DNA from: Psococerastis gibbosa
Lineage: Eukaryota; Arthropoda; Insecta; Psocodea; Psocidae
Direction of reading: 5' to 3'
NCBI GenBank assembly: GCA_963971405.1
Contig: OZ020484.1
Location: 3,224,001 to 3,288,000 of the forward strand
DNA length: 64,000 nt
Position 1 is the first letter of the stretch. Every line of letters starts with the position of its first letter. The notes under the pieces are model-generated. The model saw only the letters and a list, made by a program, of their open reading frames with translations, was not told where the DNA came from and did no database searches. A program made the translations under genes and the position numbers. Shown piece by piece: positions 21,050-30,404 of this stretch.

Positions 21050-21480
21050 AACTACCATTCTTACAATAAAATTTGGTTACAAGTTCTTCTGAATAATTCC
21101 AAGCTTTGCATAAATGGATATAAGGTGTCATGATCATTTAGTAAATGAGTGAGCCTGTTTATTGGAGAATTTATGGCAACGTCAATCCTGTTTTGCGGCT
21201 GGTAAAATAAGTTAAAATTTCTTGTTGGAAACTGGGTACAATAAAAATTAGTTTGCTCAAGAAAATTTTGATTGTCTTCTAGGCCATTTAATACTTTATA
21301 GATATATATGGCATCAGCAATTTTACGTCGTGTGCACAGACACTTCGCCACATATTTTTCTAACAGAGTAGAATATGGTATATATGTGGGATCAATTTTA
21401 TCAAACTTTCTCGTCAAATATTTTAAGAATTTTTTTGCACTTTTTTAATTTGTTTTATTTTGGTTTGGTGGTAAGGTTTC
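21050..21480 (-). pseudogene. LINE fragment, CR1/Jockey-type ORF2 C-terminus
   Basis: The minus-strand frame contains 'CTRRKIADAIYIYKVLNGLE' then 'FPTRNFNLFYQPQNR' and 'SPINRLTHLLND'. This is the conserved R....D....YK.LNG ... F..P..R....SPI.R block at the end of CR1/Jockey-like ORF2 proteins. The fragment has no RT core. A duplicate lies at 21850-22180, in the next exon-repeat unit, so this LINE inserted before that duplication. Confidence 0.7.
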
Positions 21481-21635
21481 CACACCATACTACCATATTC
21501 AAGCTAGCTTCGAACAAATGAGTTGAATAATACCATAATCATTATTACTGTGTGTTTATTTGTTGGTATCACATATATAAAATTTGACAATTATATTTAA
21601 TCCTAACTTGGGATTAAAAATTTCGTTTATTTCAG

Positions 21636-21812
21636 ATGACGGAGGCAGGTCGCATTAGCGTTGTCACGGTAAAGATGTTGGAGAAGCTGTTCCTGTCGTT
21701 TGCAGTAGATTACAACTACACTGCTGAGCTTTACCCCACTGTTGTACGAAATACAGCCATAGGCGTAGGCGGCAGGCTCAGTGGCGCACTATCACTATGG
21801 TTTACGTTGCTG
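21636..21812 (+). pseudogene. SLC22 duplicated exon copy 4, frameshifted
   Basis: Almost identical to copy 3, with the same acceptor (gtttatttcag) and donor (ctg|gtaagt), but 177 bp long. An extra G near its start (gacggaggc instead of gacgaggc) breaks the phase, so splicing from the same upstream exon would run into an early stop. The rest still reads AELYPTVVRNTAIGVG. It is most likely a recently disabled duplicate. Confidence 0.65.
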
Positions 21813-21849
21813 GTAAGTTTGTCGTTATCGCTTATGTACAGATTGGTTC

Positions 21850-22180
21850 AGTCCTGTTTTGCGGCTGGTAAAATAAGTTAAAATTTCTTGTTGGAAACTG
21901 GGGTACAATAAAATTTAGTTTGCTCAAGATATATATATAGATATATATGGCCTCAGCTATTTTACGTCGTGTGCACAGACTCTTTGCCTCATATTTTTCT
22001 AACAGAGTAGAATATGGTATATATGTGGGATCAATTTTATCAAACTTTCTCGTCAAATATTTTAAGAATTTTTTTTTGCACTTTTTCAATTTGTTTTATT
22101 TTGGTTTGGTGGTAAGGATTCCACACCACACTGCCATATTCAAGCTTGCTTCGAACAAATGAGTTGAATAATACCATAAT
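21850..22180 (-). pseudogene. second copy of the LINE tail, duplicated with the exon unit
   Basis: The segment repeats 21190-21560 with small changes: the same 'TRKFDKIDPTYIPYSTLLEK' peptide, the same downstream intron text, and an internal deletion bridged by a short (ta)n-like run near 21930. Its presence immediately upstream of copy 5, as the other is upstream of copy 4, shows that exon plus intron was duplicated as one unit of roughly 0.65-1.1 kb. Confidence 0.65.
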
Positions 22181-22276
22181 CATTATTACTATGTGGTAAT
22201 GTGTAGGTCTCTCCTATATATAATTTGACAATTATATTTAATCCTAACCTGGGATTAATAATTTCGTTTATTTCAG

Positions 22277-22458
22277 ATGACGAGGCAGGTCGCATTAGCG
22301 TTGTCATGGTAAAGATGTTGGAGAAGCTGTTGCTCACCGGGTCGTTTGCAGTAGATTACGACTACACTGCTGAGCTTTACCCCAGTGTTGTACGAAATAC
22401 AGCCATAGGCGTAGGCGCCAGGCTCATTGGCGCACTACCACCGTGGTTTACATTGCTG
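22277..22458 (+). CDS. SLC22 transporter, duplicated exon copy 5
   Basis: A 182-bp exon from gtttatttcag|atgacg to ttgctg|gtaagt, the longest and most complete of the array. It encodes 'LLLTGSFAVDYDYTAELYPS', then 'VVRNTAIGVGARLIGALPPW' and FTLL. It keeps the TGS before FAV that copies 3 and 4 have lost. The start phase and the end at a codon boundary fit the terminal exon at 28099. Of the five copies this is the best candidate for the exon actually used, with copy 3 as an alternative. Confidence 0.78.
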
Positions 22459-22499
22459 GTAAGTTTGTCGTTATCGCTTATGTACAGATTGGTTCAGTA

Positions 22500-22731
22500 G
22501 AACTACTATTAAGCAAATTGCAAATGGAGTAACGTAACCGGACAGGTTGCTTTTGCAAAAACAATTTGATTTTGTGGAAAAAAGTTGGTTATCATTTGGT
22601 ATCTGGATCATTTATCAGAATGTCACAGTCAAATTTGAAATCAGAAACGGATCCTGTAATTGGTTAAGCTGTTCCGTATTATACACAATGTATACTTGAC
22701 AGTTTTTTTTCTGTAAACTCGGACCGGTTCT
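22500..22731 (+). repeat. helentron-like remnants
   Basis: 22505-22590 repeats a middle piece of the family ('gtaacgtaaccggacaggtt'). 22711-22731 is an isolated copy of its hairpin end (gtaaactc, ggaccggttct). What lies between is unrelated. Confidence 0.5.
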
Positions 22732-22988
22732 TTTTTTGCACCCGACGGACGGCACCTCTTAATTATGCTCTGAAGCACTGCCCAGCAGGCATTCCTGAAT
22801 GAGAGTTTTCAAGTGATTGTGGATCCCTCGTCCAAGGCCAAGCCATTATTCTGAATTTATTGAGCAAAGCATGCAGCTTGAGAATCGGCGGGAGATTGAA
22901 ACTGTTCGCATCAGGTGACGGTTTTGCAAATGGCGGCGCACAACTTGCTGCGTCGCGGCAGTTTTGATCCGGCTGTGCAACTGTGTAG

Positions 22989-22993
22989 TCAGT
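22989..22993 (+). promoter_or_regulatory. possible initiator (TCAGT)
   Basis: TCAGT, the arthropod initiator core, occurs 20-16 bp before the ATG at 23009, in a locally GC-rich stretch (about 22910-22990). No TATA box is visible 30 bp upstream. It would give a very short 5' UTR. This is a motif match only. Confidence 0.25.
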
Positions 22994-23008
22994 GTAGTGT
23001 TGACCACT

Positions 23009-23051
23009 ATGGCGATCGACACGGAGCTGGAAAAACTTATGGGATACCTGG
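23009..23051 (+). CDS. possible first coding exon of an SLC22 gene
   Basis: An ATG in strong context (A at -3, G at +4) opens a 14-codon frame, 'MAIDTELEKLMGYL', that ends one base into a glycine codon at a donor (cctgg|gtaagacc). SLC22 proteins typically begin with an acidic helix followed by LG.FG.YQ, and many have a first intron near that point. This exon therefore looks like the start of an organic cation transporter. It sits between the duplicated penultimate exons and the terminal exon, so it probably belongs to a second, neighbouring SLC22 gene or to a rearranged locus. The middle exons are not in the following 5 kb. Confidence 0.4.
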
Positions 23052-24068
23052 GTAAGACCCGGCAAATAGGCTAAAAAAATACTTTTTACATTGTTTCTGC
23101 GGAAGTGACGATTTGGCCATCAGACGCCAGCAGTATAGCTATTGAGTTCTACTTAGGGGAGGTGGGATATTCAAGGGCCAAAAATATTTATACTTAATCC
23201 CGGGCCTTCCCGACCAGCTATTAAAAAAACGAGGCAAGGTGGATGAATTTAAAGAAAAAAAAATGCTGCTTGAGAATATCATCTCTAATATATAGAACTA
23301 TATATATATATATATATATATATTTTATTACGTAAAACTGCACTAAGTAATAATTTTTTAACAATGAGTAACGTAACGTAACCTAATTCATTAACTACCG
23401 TAGGCCTATAATATATTGGCAATTTTTTGCATTTCATCTTTTTTATTGGTATTTAATCTCCCTCCTTGGTCTCATTCTATATCCGCGCCTGTATTGAATC
23501 TCATTTGACTCTGACCAATCAGGTGTAGGGAGATTCCTTGCAAACGCAGACCCCGCTTCACAAGGTGGTGGTTTTTTATCCCTTGTAAATGATACAGAGC
23601 ACGTTTTTGGCACTATCCCCGGTGCCACTTTTCCTCTATGCTATGCATGTAATGTAAATATATATAAGCCTTCATCTGAAAAGGAAAATTACTCTCTATT
23701 GACTCCATTCTTTTTCTTACCAAATATTCCAAGTTTCGAACCATAAACTATGAACATTTGCATAAGTACCAACGGTATTGGCCTATAATAACTTTGGTTG
23801 AAGAGATAACCTTCTCGTTATAACCGAAATTAGAGAATAGAGGGAAAACTGGGATTTGAACCCACGATCTACGCCGAACCGGGGCGTCGTCATAACTGAT
23901 GGACCTGCAGCAGCCTGATCGGGGCGTTTATAAGACCGGTATTTATTTAATCCACTGGTAAACAAGATAATTTTATAATGGAAAGTGCTATTCAAAATTT
24001 GTTTGTTTACAGTTATAATCCTAGGGTATTTATTTGACCCCGGTATTATAAACCCCTCGATCAGACTG
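23052..24068. other. no gene; (ta)n tract
   Basis: No exon seen. There is a pure (ta)n run at about 23306-23330. On the minus strand 'cgtgggttcaaatcccag' (about 23861-23844) resembles a tRNA B-box, but no matching tRNA fold is apparent upstream. Confidence 0.4.
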
Positions 24069-24635
24069 CAGGAACCCAAAAAAGTGGTTTTTACGAAATG
24101 TCTGTCTGTCTGTCTGTCTGCCTGTGCATTGATTTCCGGGCAAACTAAGCGGTCGATTTTGATGAAATTGTCTTGTCCCTTGATAGTTTGCTTCTGGGGG
24201 TAAAAAAATAAAAATAACTAAATTTTAATGAGAAATGACTAAAAAATAATTTTTCTGCGAAACCTTTCTATCGATGATTTCTACCTTCAGGCATGTTTTA
24301 GGTGTTAAATTGAGTAACTAAACCGGATAGGTTGCTGTCCCAAAAAAAAATATTTGATTTTGCACAAAAAATTATTTTTTGAAAAAATGATAGAAAATTC
24401 GCGCTCAAATGCCTTGCGTGTCCTGCCATTATTGCTTGCGGTAATTAATGTGTTGGTCTGACCTATCTAGAATTTATCTCACTTCCAGTGACGTCAGGTG
24501 GACAACCCCCCCCCTCCCCCCGAGATATTGGAAATTTAACAACTGGAAAATCATTTACCATGAAATTACTCATATTCCCTATCTACTAATGTTGATAAAT
24601 TGGAAAGCATGTTCGAGTAAACTCGGACCGGTTCT
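24069..24635 (+). mobile_element. helentron-like element, internally deleted
   Basis: Begins inside the (tgtc)n segment, jumps at about 24170 from 'cgattttgatgaaattg' straight to 'tcttgtcccttgatagtttg', then runs to the hairpin end cgagtaaactcggaccggt (19 bases) tct. It carries TGACGTCA at 24489-24496 beside a poly-C run. Confidence 0.65.
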
Positions 24636-24809
24636 TTTATTTGACCTAGCATTGTACTTCTGCTCAGCATAGGCTTCCAAAAACAGCTCATTTTAGAATT
24701 GCAGATGATTTAATTAGACTTAATGGATCTACTGTAAAATACTAAATCTACCTATTATTATTTTGAAGCCGTATATGAGAGCTTCTTCAAATTCAAATTG
24801 GAATAATGC

Positions 24810-24890
24810 TAAGGCGGCTATTCCACTGGTCAATTATACTTCAAATTTGATTTTGTCATTGACGGAAAATCTTCAATGATGCATTATTTA
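24810..24890 (+). repeat. single end of the inverted-repeat MITE family
   Basis: 'taaggcggctattccactgg' followed by 'tttgattttgtcattgacgg' (within 24811-24865) repeats the left end of the element at 4548-5275. The matching right end is not found nearby. Confidence 0.45.
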
Positions 24891-24972
24891 TTTTTACACC
24901 ACATTCCACTGGTTTTCAACAATTGATCATTTTTGTTTTCAATTTTTTCCAAATTTGTAAATTTGCCCGCAG

Positions 24973-25528
24973 TCGTTCTCAAAAAACTCAAAAAAAAAAA
25001 ACGCTTAAAAAAATTATTTCTCAAAAGTGGCTCCAACGATTTCTTTTAAATTCATATATATTGTAGTCAATATTAATGTTAATAAAATGCGGGAGGTCGC
25101 TTGCCGCAAGATAGTTTGCTTCTGGAAAAATGACTATAACAAATAATTTTCGATGATTTCTACTTTCAGACATGTTTAAGGTGTTAAATTGAGTAACGAA
25201 ACCGGACAGGTTGCTTTCCCAAAAAAATATTTATTTTTGTGTAAAATTTTTTTTTTAAAACATGATAGAAAAAAACGGTCACGAGGTATGATTTTTGTGA
25301 ACCTACATGCTAAATTTCTTTTAAATTAACCGAGTAGTTTGCCCAGAAATCGATGAACAGACAGAGTGGCAGACAGGCGGACAGAGCGATAGACAGACAT
25401 TTTGTAAAAACCACTTTTTTGGGTTCCTGGGACCTCAAAACGTGTAAATCTGTTGAAATCTCGGAATCGAAAATTTCGCCATGACAAAGCTTTCCTTATA
25501 TAGGTACTACGTATAAATTGGAGAGCAA
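24973..25528. mobile_element. two helentron-like pieces in opposite orientation
   Basis: 24973-25275 is a plus-oriented middle part of the family ('ggctccaacgatttctttta' onward). 25283-25528 is a minus-oriented start part, with (gaca)n and ending 'tataaattggagagcaa'. Neither has the hairpin end, so the locus is a rearranged or nested pair. Confidence 0.55.
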
Positions 25529-25534
25529 TAAATA

Positions 25535-25660
25535 AAGACTTTTGTTGTTGTTTCTATGACTAAACCAACCTAGCGGAGTTAAGGCTATAAAGCCCTCTCT
25601 TACACTCAACTAGGTAGGCCCGGGACCGCCTGCTTCACATGCCCTCCGAAGCATGGCCAT
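25535..25660 (-). repeat. SINE fragment (body and tail)
   Basis: Minus-strand body of the tRNA-derived SINE: 'ggaggg', 'gcaggcggtcccgggcc', 'gttgagtgtaag' and 'gctaggttggtttag'. The tRNA-like head is missing. It directly abuts the end of a helentron-like piece. Confidence 0.6.
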
Positions 25661-25782
25661 CCACTCATTACATCACCTTTCAATTACCAACAGATTTTTA
25701 GCAATTATGAGTTAAACCAAAAAATATATATATACAAATATACAACCAAATAATTCTATTGTAAGTAATGACAATTCAAAAA

Positions 25783-26588
25783 GAACCGGTCCGAGATTAC
25801 TCGAACATGCTTTCCCATTTATCAACTACTTAGTAGATAGAGAAAATAAGTAATTTCATGGTAAATAATTTTCTTTTGGTTTAATTTCGCATATCTCGGG
25901 GGGGGGGGGGGGGGGTTCACCTGACGTCACTGGAGGGGAGGTAACCTCAATAAATTTAGAATTCTATAAAACTCCATTCTATCTAGTGTACGCTGTAACC
26001 ATTTGGGAAGGGGGGGGGGGGGGTCCGGAACCCAAGGACCCCCTCTGGCAATCGCCTAGGATATCACCTATCCCAAAGCACTGAATTAATCGATGGCATT
26101 GCATATTCTAGACCGATCTGACAATACATTACCCCACAGGAATAATGGCAGGGCACGCAATGCATTTGACCGTGAATTTTCTATCATTTTTCAAAAAAAC
26201 ATTTTTTTGCCCAAAAAAAATACTTTTTTGGGAAAGCAACCTTTCCAGTTTTCTTTACTCTTTTTAACACCTAAAACATGCCTGAAGGTAGAAATCATCG
26301 ATAGAAAGGTTTAGCAGAATTTTTCTTTTTTTTTAGTCATTTTTCATTAAAATTTAGATATTTTTATTTTTTTACCCCCCGAAGCAAACAATCAAGGGGC
26401 AAGCGACCCTCCACATTTTATTAACATTAATAAGGGCTACAATATATGTGAACGTAAAAGAAATCGTTGGAGCCGTTTTTGAGAAATACATTTTTTAGAC
26501 TTTTTTTTGGAGTTTCTTGAGAATAAAACCCCCCCAAATTGAGCTATAAAAATAAAAAAATAAAAAAATCGTCCCGAGGTGTGATATT
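25783..26588 (-). mobile_element. helentron-like element, long variant
   Basis: Starts at agaaccggtccgag. It contains a poly-G run, TGACGTCA (25922-25929) and an extra ~150-bp segment with a second G-run ('ccatttgggaaggggg') that is also present at 53060-53225 and 63905-64000. It lacks the (gaca)n end because it meets the next copy head-on near 26586. Confidence 0.6.
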
Positions 26589-27450
26589 TATACGTAGTCT
26601 AAGGAAAGCTTTGTGATGGTTGAAATTTTCGATTCCGAGATTTCAACGGATTTACACGTTTTGAGGTCCCAGGAACCAAAAAAAGTGGTTTTTACGAAAT
26701 GTCTCTCTGTCGCTCTGTCTGTCTGTCTGTCTGTATGTCTGTCTGTTCATCGATTTCCGGGCAAACTATTCGGCCGATTTTGAAGAAATTTTGCATACGT
26801 AGGTTCACACAAATCATACCTCGAGACAGTTCTTTTTATTTTGGGCTAACTCAATTTGGGGGGTTTCATTCTCAAAAAACTCCAAAAAAACGTCTAAAAA
26901 ATGATTTCGCCAAAACGGCTCCAACGATTTCTTTTAAATTCACATATCTTGTAGTCGATATTAATGTTAACAAAATACAGGGGTTCGCTTGCCCCTTGAT
27001 AGTTTGCTTCTGGGGGTAAAAAAATAAGAATAACTCAATTTTCATGAAAAATTATTAAAAAATAATTTTTCTGCAAAACCTTTCTATCGATTATTTCTAC
27101 CTTCAGGCATGTTTTAGGTGTTAAATTGATTAACGAAACCGGACAGGTTGCTTTCCCAAAAAACCGTTTGGTTTTGAGCAAAAATTTTGTTTTTTGAAAA
27201 AATGATAGAAAATTTACGCTTAAATGCATTGCGTGCCCTGCCATTATTGCTGAGTGGTATTGTGTTGGTCTGACCTATCTAGAATTTAACTCATCTCCAG
27301 TGACATCAGGTGCTACAACCCCCCCCCCCCCCCCCGAAATATCGGAAATGTAACTATAGGAAAATTATTTACCATGAAATTATTCATTTTCTCTTATCTG
27401 CTAATTTTGATAAATTGGAAAGCATGTTTGAATAAACTCGGACCGGTTCT
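26586..27450 (+). mobile_element. helentron-like element, nearly complete
   Basis: Runs from tttatacgtagtctaagg through (tgtc)n, 'atttccgggcaaactattcg', a poly-C run beside TGACATCA (a one-base variant of the CRE) to aataaactcggaccggttct at 27450. Together with 25783-26588 it forms a large inverted pair. The plus-strand reading frame through the (tgtc)n part is repeat-derived. Confidence 0.65.
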
Positions 27451-28098
27451 TAGAGATGTAAAGAATAAAAACACACACAGTAATGCACGCATTGAACTTA
27501 TAATTATCTTGAAACATTTAAGTATAAATGAACGAGGCCCGTGAACTGCTCAGTGCTATCTAAATGAGTAAATGCTGTACCTGGCCCTGTTCTGAAACAG
27601 GGATAAGGAAGTGTATACAATGTGACTTGCAACCCCTAGCTGGACCCAGGTATGAAGCTCCGCGGGTGGTGCTTGCGTTGAGCAACAGTTCGCTGCCAAG
27701 TATCATCTTAGTTCGCGTTTCTATAGAATTGAATCGTAAATGCAGGGACCTTTCTATAGTGTTATATATTCAATGCTTACACTCAACTGGGCAGGCACGA
27801 GACCGCCTGCTTTATATGTCCTCCGAAGTATGGCCACAAACAACCTTTTTTTATTTTTATTTACGTAAATAGGCTACATATGGGAGCATAGAGGAAAAGC
27901 GGGGCTTATGTTTTGCAATATCCTCACACCTGATCGGCAAGTTACGAAAGGAATTTTCTTTATTAATAACTTATTTAAATCCTTACACAATACTTTATTC
28001 AGTCACTTTTTAACCAGTGTAAGGTACATGTACTTGCCCTAATTTTCGGGTACCACATTCCGATTCCCAATATAATGCTGGTTTCGGTTCATTTGCAG
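27451..28098. other. intron of SLC22 region, SINE fragment
   Basis: No exon apart from what follows. 27772-27845 is a minus-strand SINE body fragment ('cttacactcaactgggcagg'). A pyrimidine-rich stretch leads to the acceptor at 28098. Confidence 0.45.
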
Positions 28099-28320
28099 GA
28101 TTCTCTCAACAAAACACTTCCCATCATGATCTTTGCGACGATCGCACTGATTTCGGGTCTGCTCATACTGCTCCTTCCGGAGACGCTGGGCCAGCCGATG
28201 CTGCAGAGCGTCGAGGAAGGTGAGCGGTTCGGCGAGGGTGACACCGCCTGTACCACCGGCTTCCGACGCAAGAACAAGGAAGACAGCAGCATCCTGCATC
28301 CCGGTTTCAGCCATCGCTGA
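28099..28320 (+). CDS. SLC22 transporter, terminal exon
   Basis: After the acceptor tcatttgcag the frame reads 'DSLNKTLPIMIFATIALISG' then 'LLILLLPETLGQPM' and a polar tail of about 40 residues ending in TGA at 28318-28320. This is helix 12 and the cytosolic C-terminus of an SLC22 organic ion transporter; LLLPETLG.P is the hallmark that closes the helix. The exon starts in phase 0, the phase in which copies 1, 3 and 5 of the upstream exon end. The base composition is more GC-rich and codon-like than the flanks, which supports a real exon. Which upstream copy joins to it cannot be told here. Confidence 0.85.
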   Translation, partial: DSLNKTLPIMIFATIALISGLLILLLPETLGQPMLQSVEEGERFGEGDTACTTGFRRKNKEDSSILHPGFSHR

Positions 28321-28595
28321 ATCGCGATCACACTGATTAGTGACCCCACTAGATTGTGGTATCGCTGGAATGTGATATTACTGCACTGCCTTGTCACGGG
28401 GTGCAGGATGTCTTGTCTTGATAGTTCGATGATTAGTTGCTAGAATTTCTGCTGTGAGTTAACTTCAATTTAGAAACATTAAGAAAACCACGTCCAGATT
28501 GTCTAGTTCTACATTTGATGTTATTATCTGGCAAGTCCGCTTTAGGAAAATTAACATAGCCTCAGGGCTATATCGCTATAATAACTTATTTCTCG

Positions 28596-28885
28596 GCAGT
28601 TTACAGCCCATATTTGTATCTGTATTTGTATATTTGTATCAGGTGTTTTAGCCTTAGGTGTACCTTGTGAATTTTTGAAACTTGTTTTGTTTATGCAGTT
28701 TACAGCCCACATTTGTATCTCTATTGGTGTATTTGTATCAGGTGTTTTAGCATTAGGTGTACCTTGTGAATTTTTGAAACTTGTTTTGTTTATGCAGTTT
28801 ACAGCCCACATTTGTATCTCTATTGGTGTATTTGTATTTGTATCAGGTGTTTTAGCATTAGGTGTACCTTAAGAATTTTTGAAAC
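28596..28885 (+). repeat. ~100-bp tandem repeat after SLC22 stop
   Basis: Three units start at 28596, 28695 and 28795 with gcagtttacagcccacattt. They contain a variable number of (tttgta)n hexamers and end in 'ttttgaaacttgttttg'. They begin about 275 bp after the SLC22 stop codon, so they may lie in the 3' UTR. The frames on both strands are repeat artefacts. Confidence 0.8.
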
Positions 28886-29243
28886 TGTTTTTAATTTTTC
28901 GGTTAGTGCACATTTTTAATTTAACACACAACTTGAAAATTAGGTGAGGCAATGTCTCATTTGCCTCCAATAGTATGAATTGTACCGGTACCATGAAGAA
29001 ATTTAAATTTTCGTTTTACTGTAGGCCTACTTTTAGGTCTTTTCGTAAATAAATGTGATAATATATGTCAACCGATGTATTGTCCTTTGCGCATTTTTCC
29101 TCGCATTTTGTGTTAAATGTCTCTTTTTCTGAGGTGTATTGAAACAGGGTGCCAACCTGCAGCTGTACATCTGTTGCTCTTCTGCTTGTTGCTCTGGCGA
29201 ACCTGATGTAGTTATCCTCGCTCTCTTGTAGTGTCTTGGCGCG

Positions 29244-29344
29244 GCCACGGCTACCTATTGATGTACAGGGCTACTCCGGAGGGCGTCTTACCGGGGAAAT
29301 AACGTCCCATGCGGGCAGCTGCCCTGTACATTAAGGTAGCCACG
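29244..29344. repeat. inverted repeat (hairpin)
   Basis: 'ccacggctacctattgatgt' plus acagggc (29245-29271) pairs with gccctgtacattaaggtagc plus cacg (29321-29344), around a ~50-bp GC-rich loop. The right arm passes directly into the minisatellite. Confidence 0.6.
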
Positions 29345-30200
29345 ACAAGGCACTATGTGATCAAGGATAGCTAACTATAGGTTCGTTAAAGCAACACTCA
29401 GCAGTGAGTGAGAGCAATACACCTATTAGGTTCAAGCAAGGCACTGTAGTGAGGAGGGGTAGCCAACTAGGGTGGTTAAAGCAACGCCCACTAGGTAGTG
29501 AGGGCTAGATACATGGTAGGTTCAAATAAGGCACTATAGGGAGCAGGTCAAGCAAGCTTGGTCTGTGAATGCAAGACGCAGAAGTGAGTATGGGCAAGAC
29601 ACCTGGTTGACACAAACAAAACACTTCGGTGGGTTAGATTAGGTAAGGTGCCCATTCCATTGACCGGCTAGGGCTATTTCCAAAACGGTGACGTGGTAGC
29701 AGACACTCAAGACTTGTTGGCGTTTCCACCGAACTCGCATTGCAGAATTGACGGAAATGTTTATTTTCCTCTATGCCATAGTTAAAATTGATCAATGATC
29801 ATACAATAAAATCACAAACAAAAAAACTAAAATTAAAAAATGGCTTCATGGGATATGTTAATTACAAACATTTTAATAGATTTCTATAAAAAGAAAGACA
29901 AACATTTCTGTCAATGTCACTTGCAATCTGCAATGCGAGGTCGGTGGAGACGCAACCTAAGTCTTTAGTGTCTGCTACCACGTCACCGTTTTGGAAGTAG
30001 CCCTAGCCGGTCAATGGAATGGGCCTTACTAGAACTCTACTAATAAGGCACTGCAGCTAGGCTAGACGAGGTATTTGGTTGGATTAGACAAGGAACTGCA
30101 GTGTGTTGGGCCATCCAGGGTAGTTGAACATTGTAAGCAACTGAGTTGGTCATTCTCAGACACATCATTTTAACAGCAAAAAAACGTGTGGGTTATTGTA
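29345..30200 (+). repeat. degenerate ~95-bp minisatellite
   Basis: Diverged units share 'caaggcactatag', 'ggtagccaactaggg' and 'gttaaagcaacgccca' (starts near 29345, 29437, 29528 and again after 30035). The array is split by the MITE at 29646-30026. Confidence 0.55.
29646..30026. mobile_element. 381-bp MITE, ~90-bp inverted repeats, TA flanks
   Basis: The left end agg(t)gcccattccattgacc and the right end mirror each other for about 90 bp, including 'ggtgacgtggtagcagacac'. Both sides carry TA (29644-29645, 30027-30028). It is inserted in the minisatellite. No protein is encoded. The TA target fits Tc1/mariner-type elements. Confidence 0.7.
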
Positions 30201-30404
30201 AGACACTTAGTGCATTGGAATAGCTAACTGAAGTTACTTCTTCGGACACACTTTTAGTTGCTTGTCACTTTTTTTTTAGTTGTCGCAGAACACCCGTTGT
30301 GGTGTCTTCGTATAACTCACTTCTCTTCAAACCACCTTCCGTGTCTTCCCGCAACCAAAAAATGGTGGCTTGTCACTTTCTAAGTCGCCAAAAGCCTTGG
30401 TCCA

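Noticed and set aside
22763-23065. 100-codon minus-strand frame across the putative SLC22 start exon
   Set aside because: No domain; the plus strand has an ATG in good context and a donor, which explains the region better.
23844-23910. Possible tRNA on the minus strand (B-box gggttcaaatccc)
   Set aside because: No A-box at the right distance and no cloverleaf; probably a SINE or chance match.
29345-30200. CRISPR-like array (regular ~95-bp units)
   Set aside because: Units are long, degenerate and without unique spacers, and the DNA is eukaryotic. It is a minisatellite.
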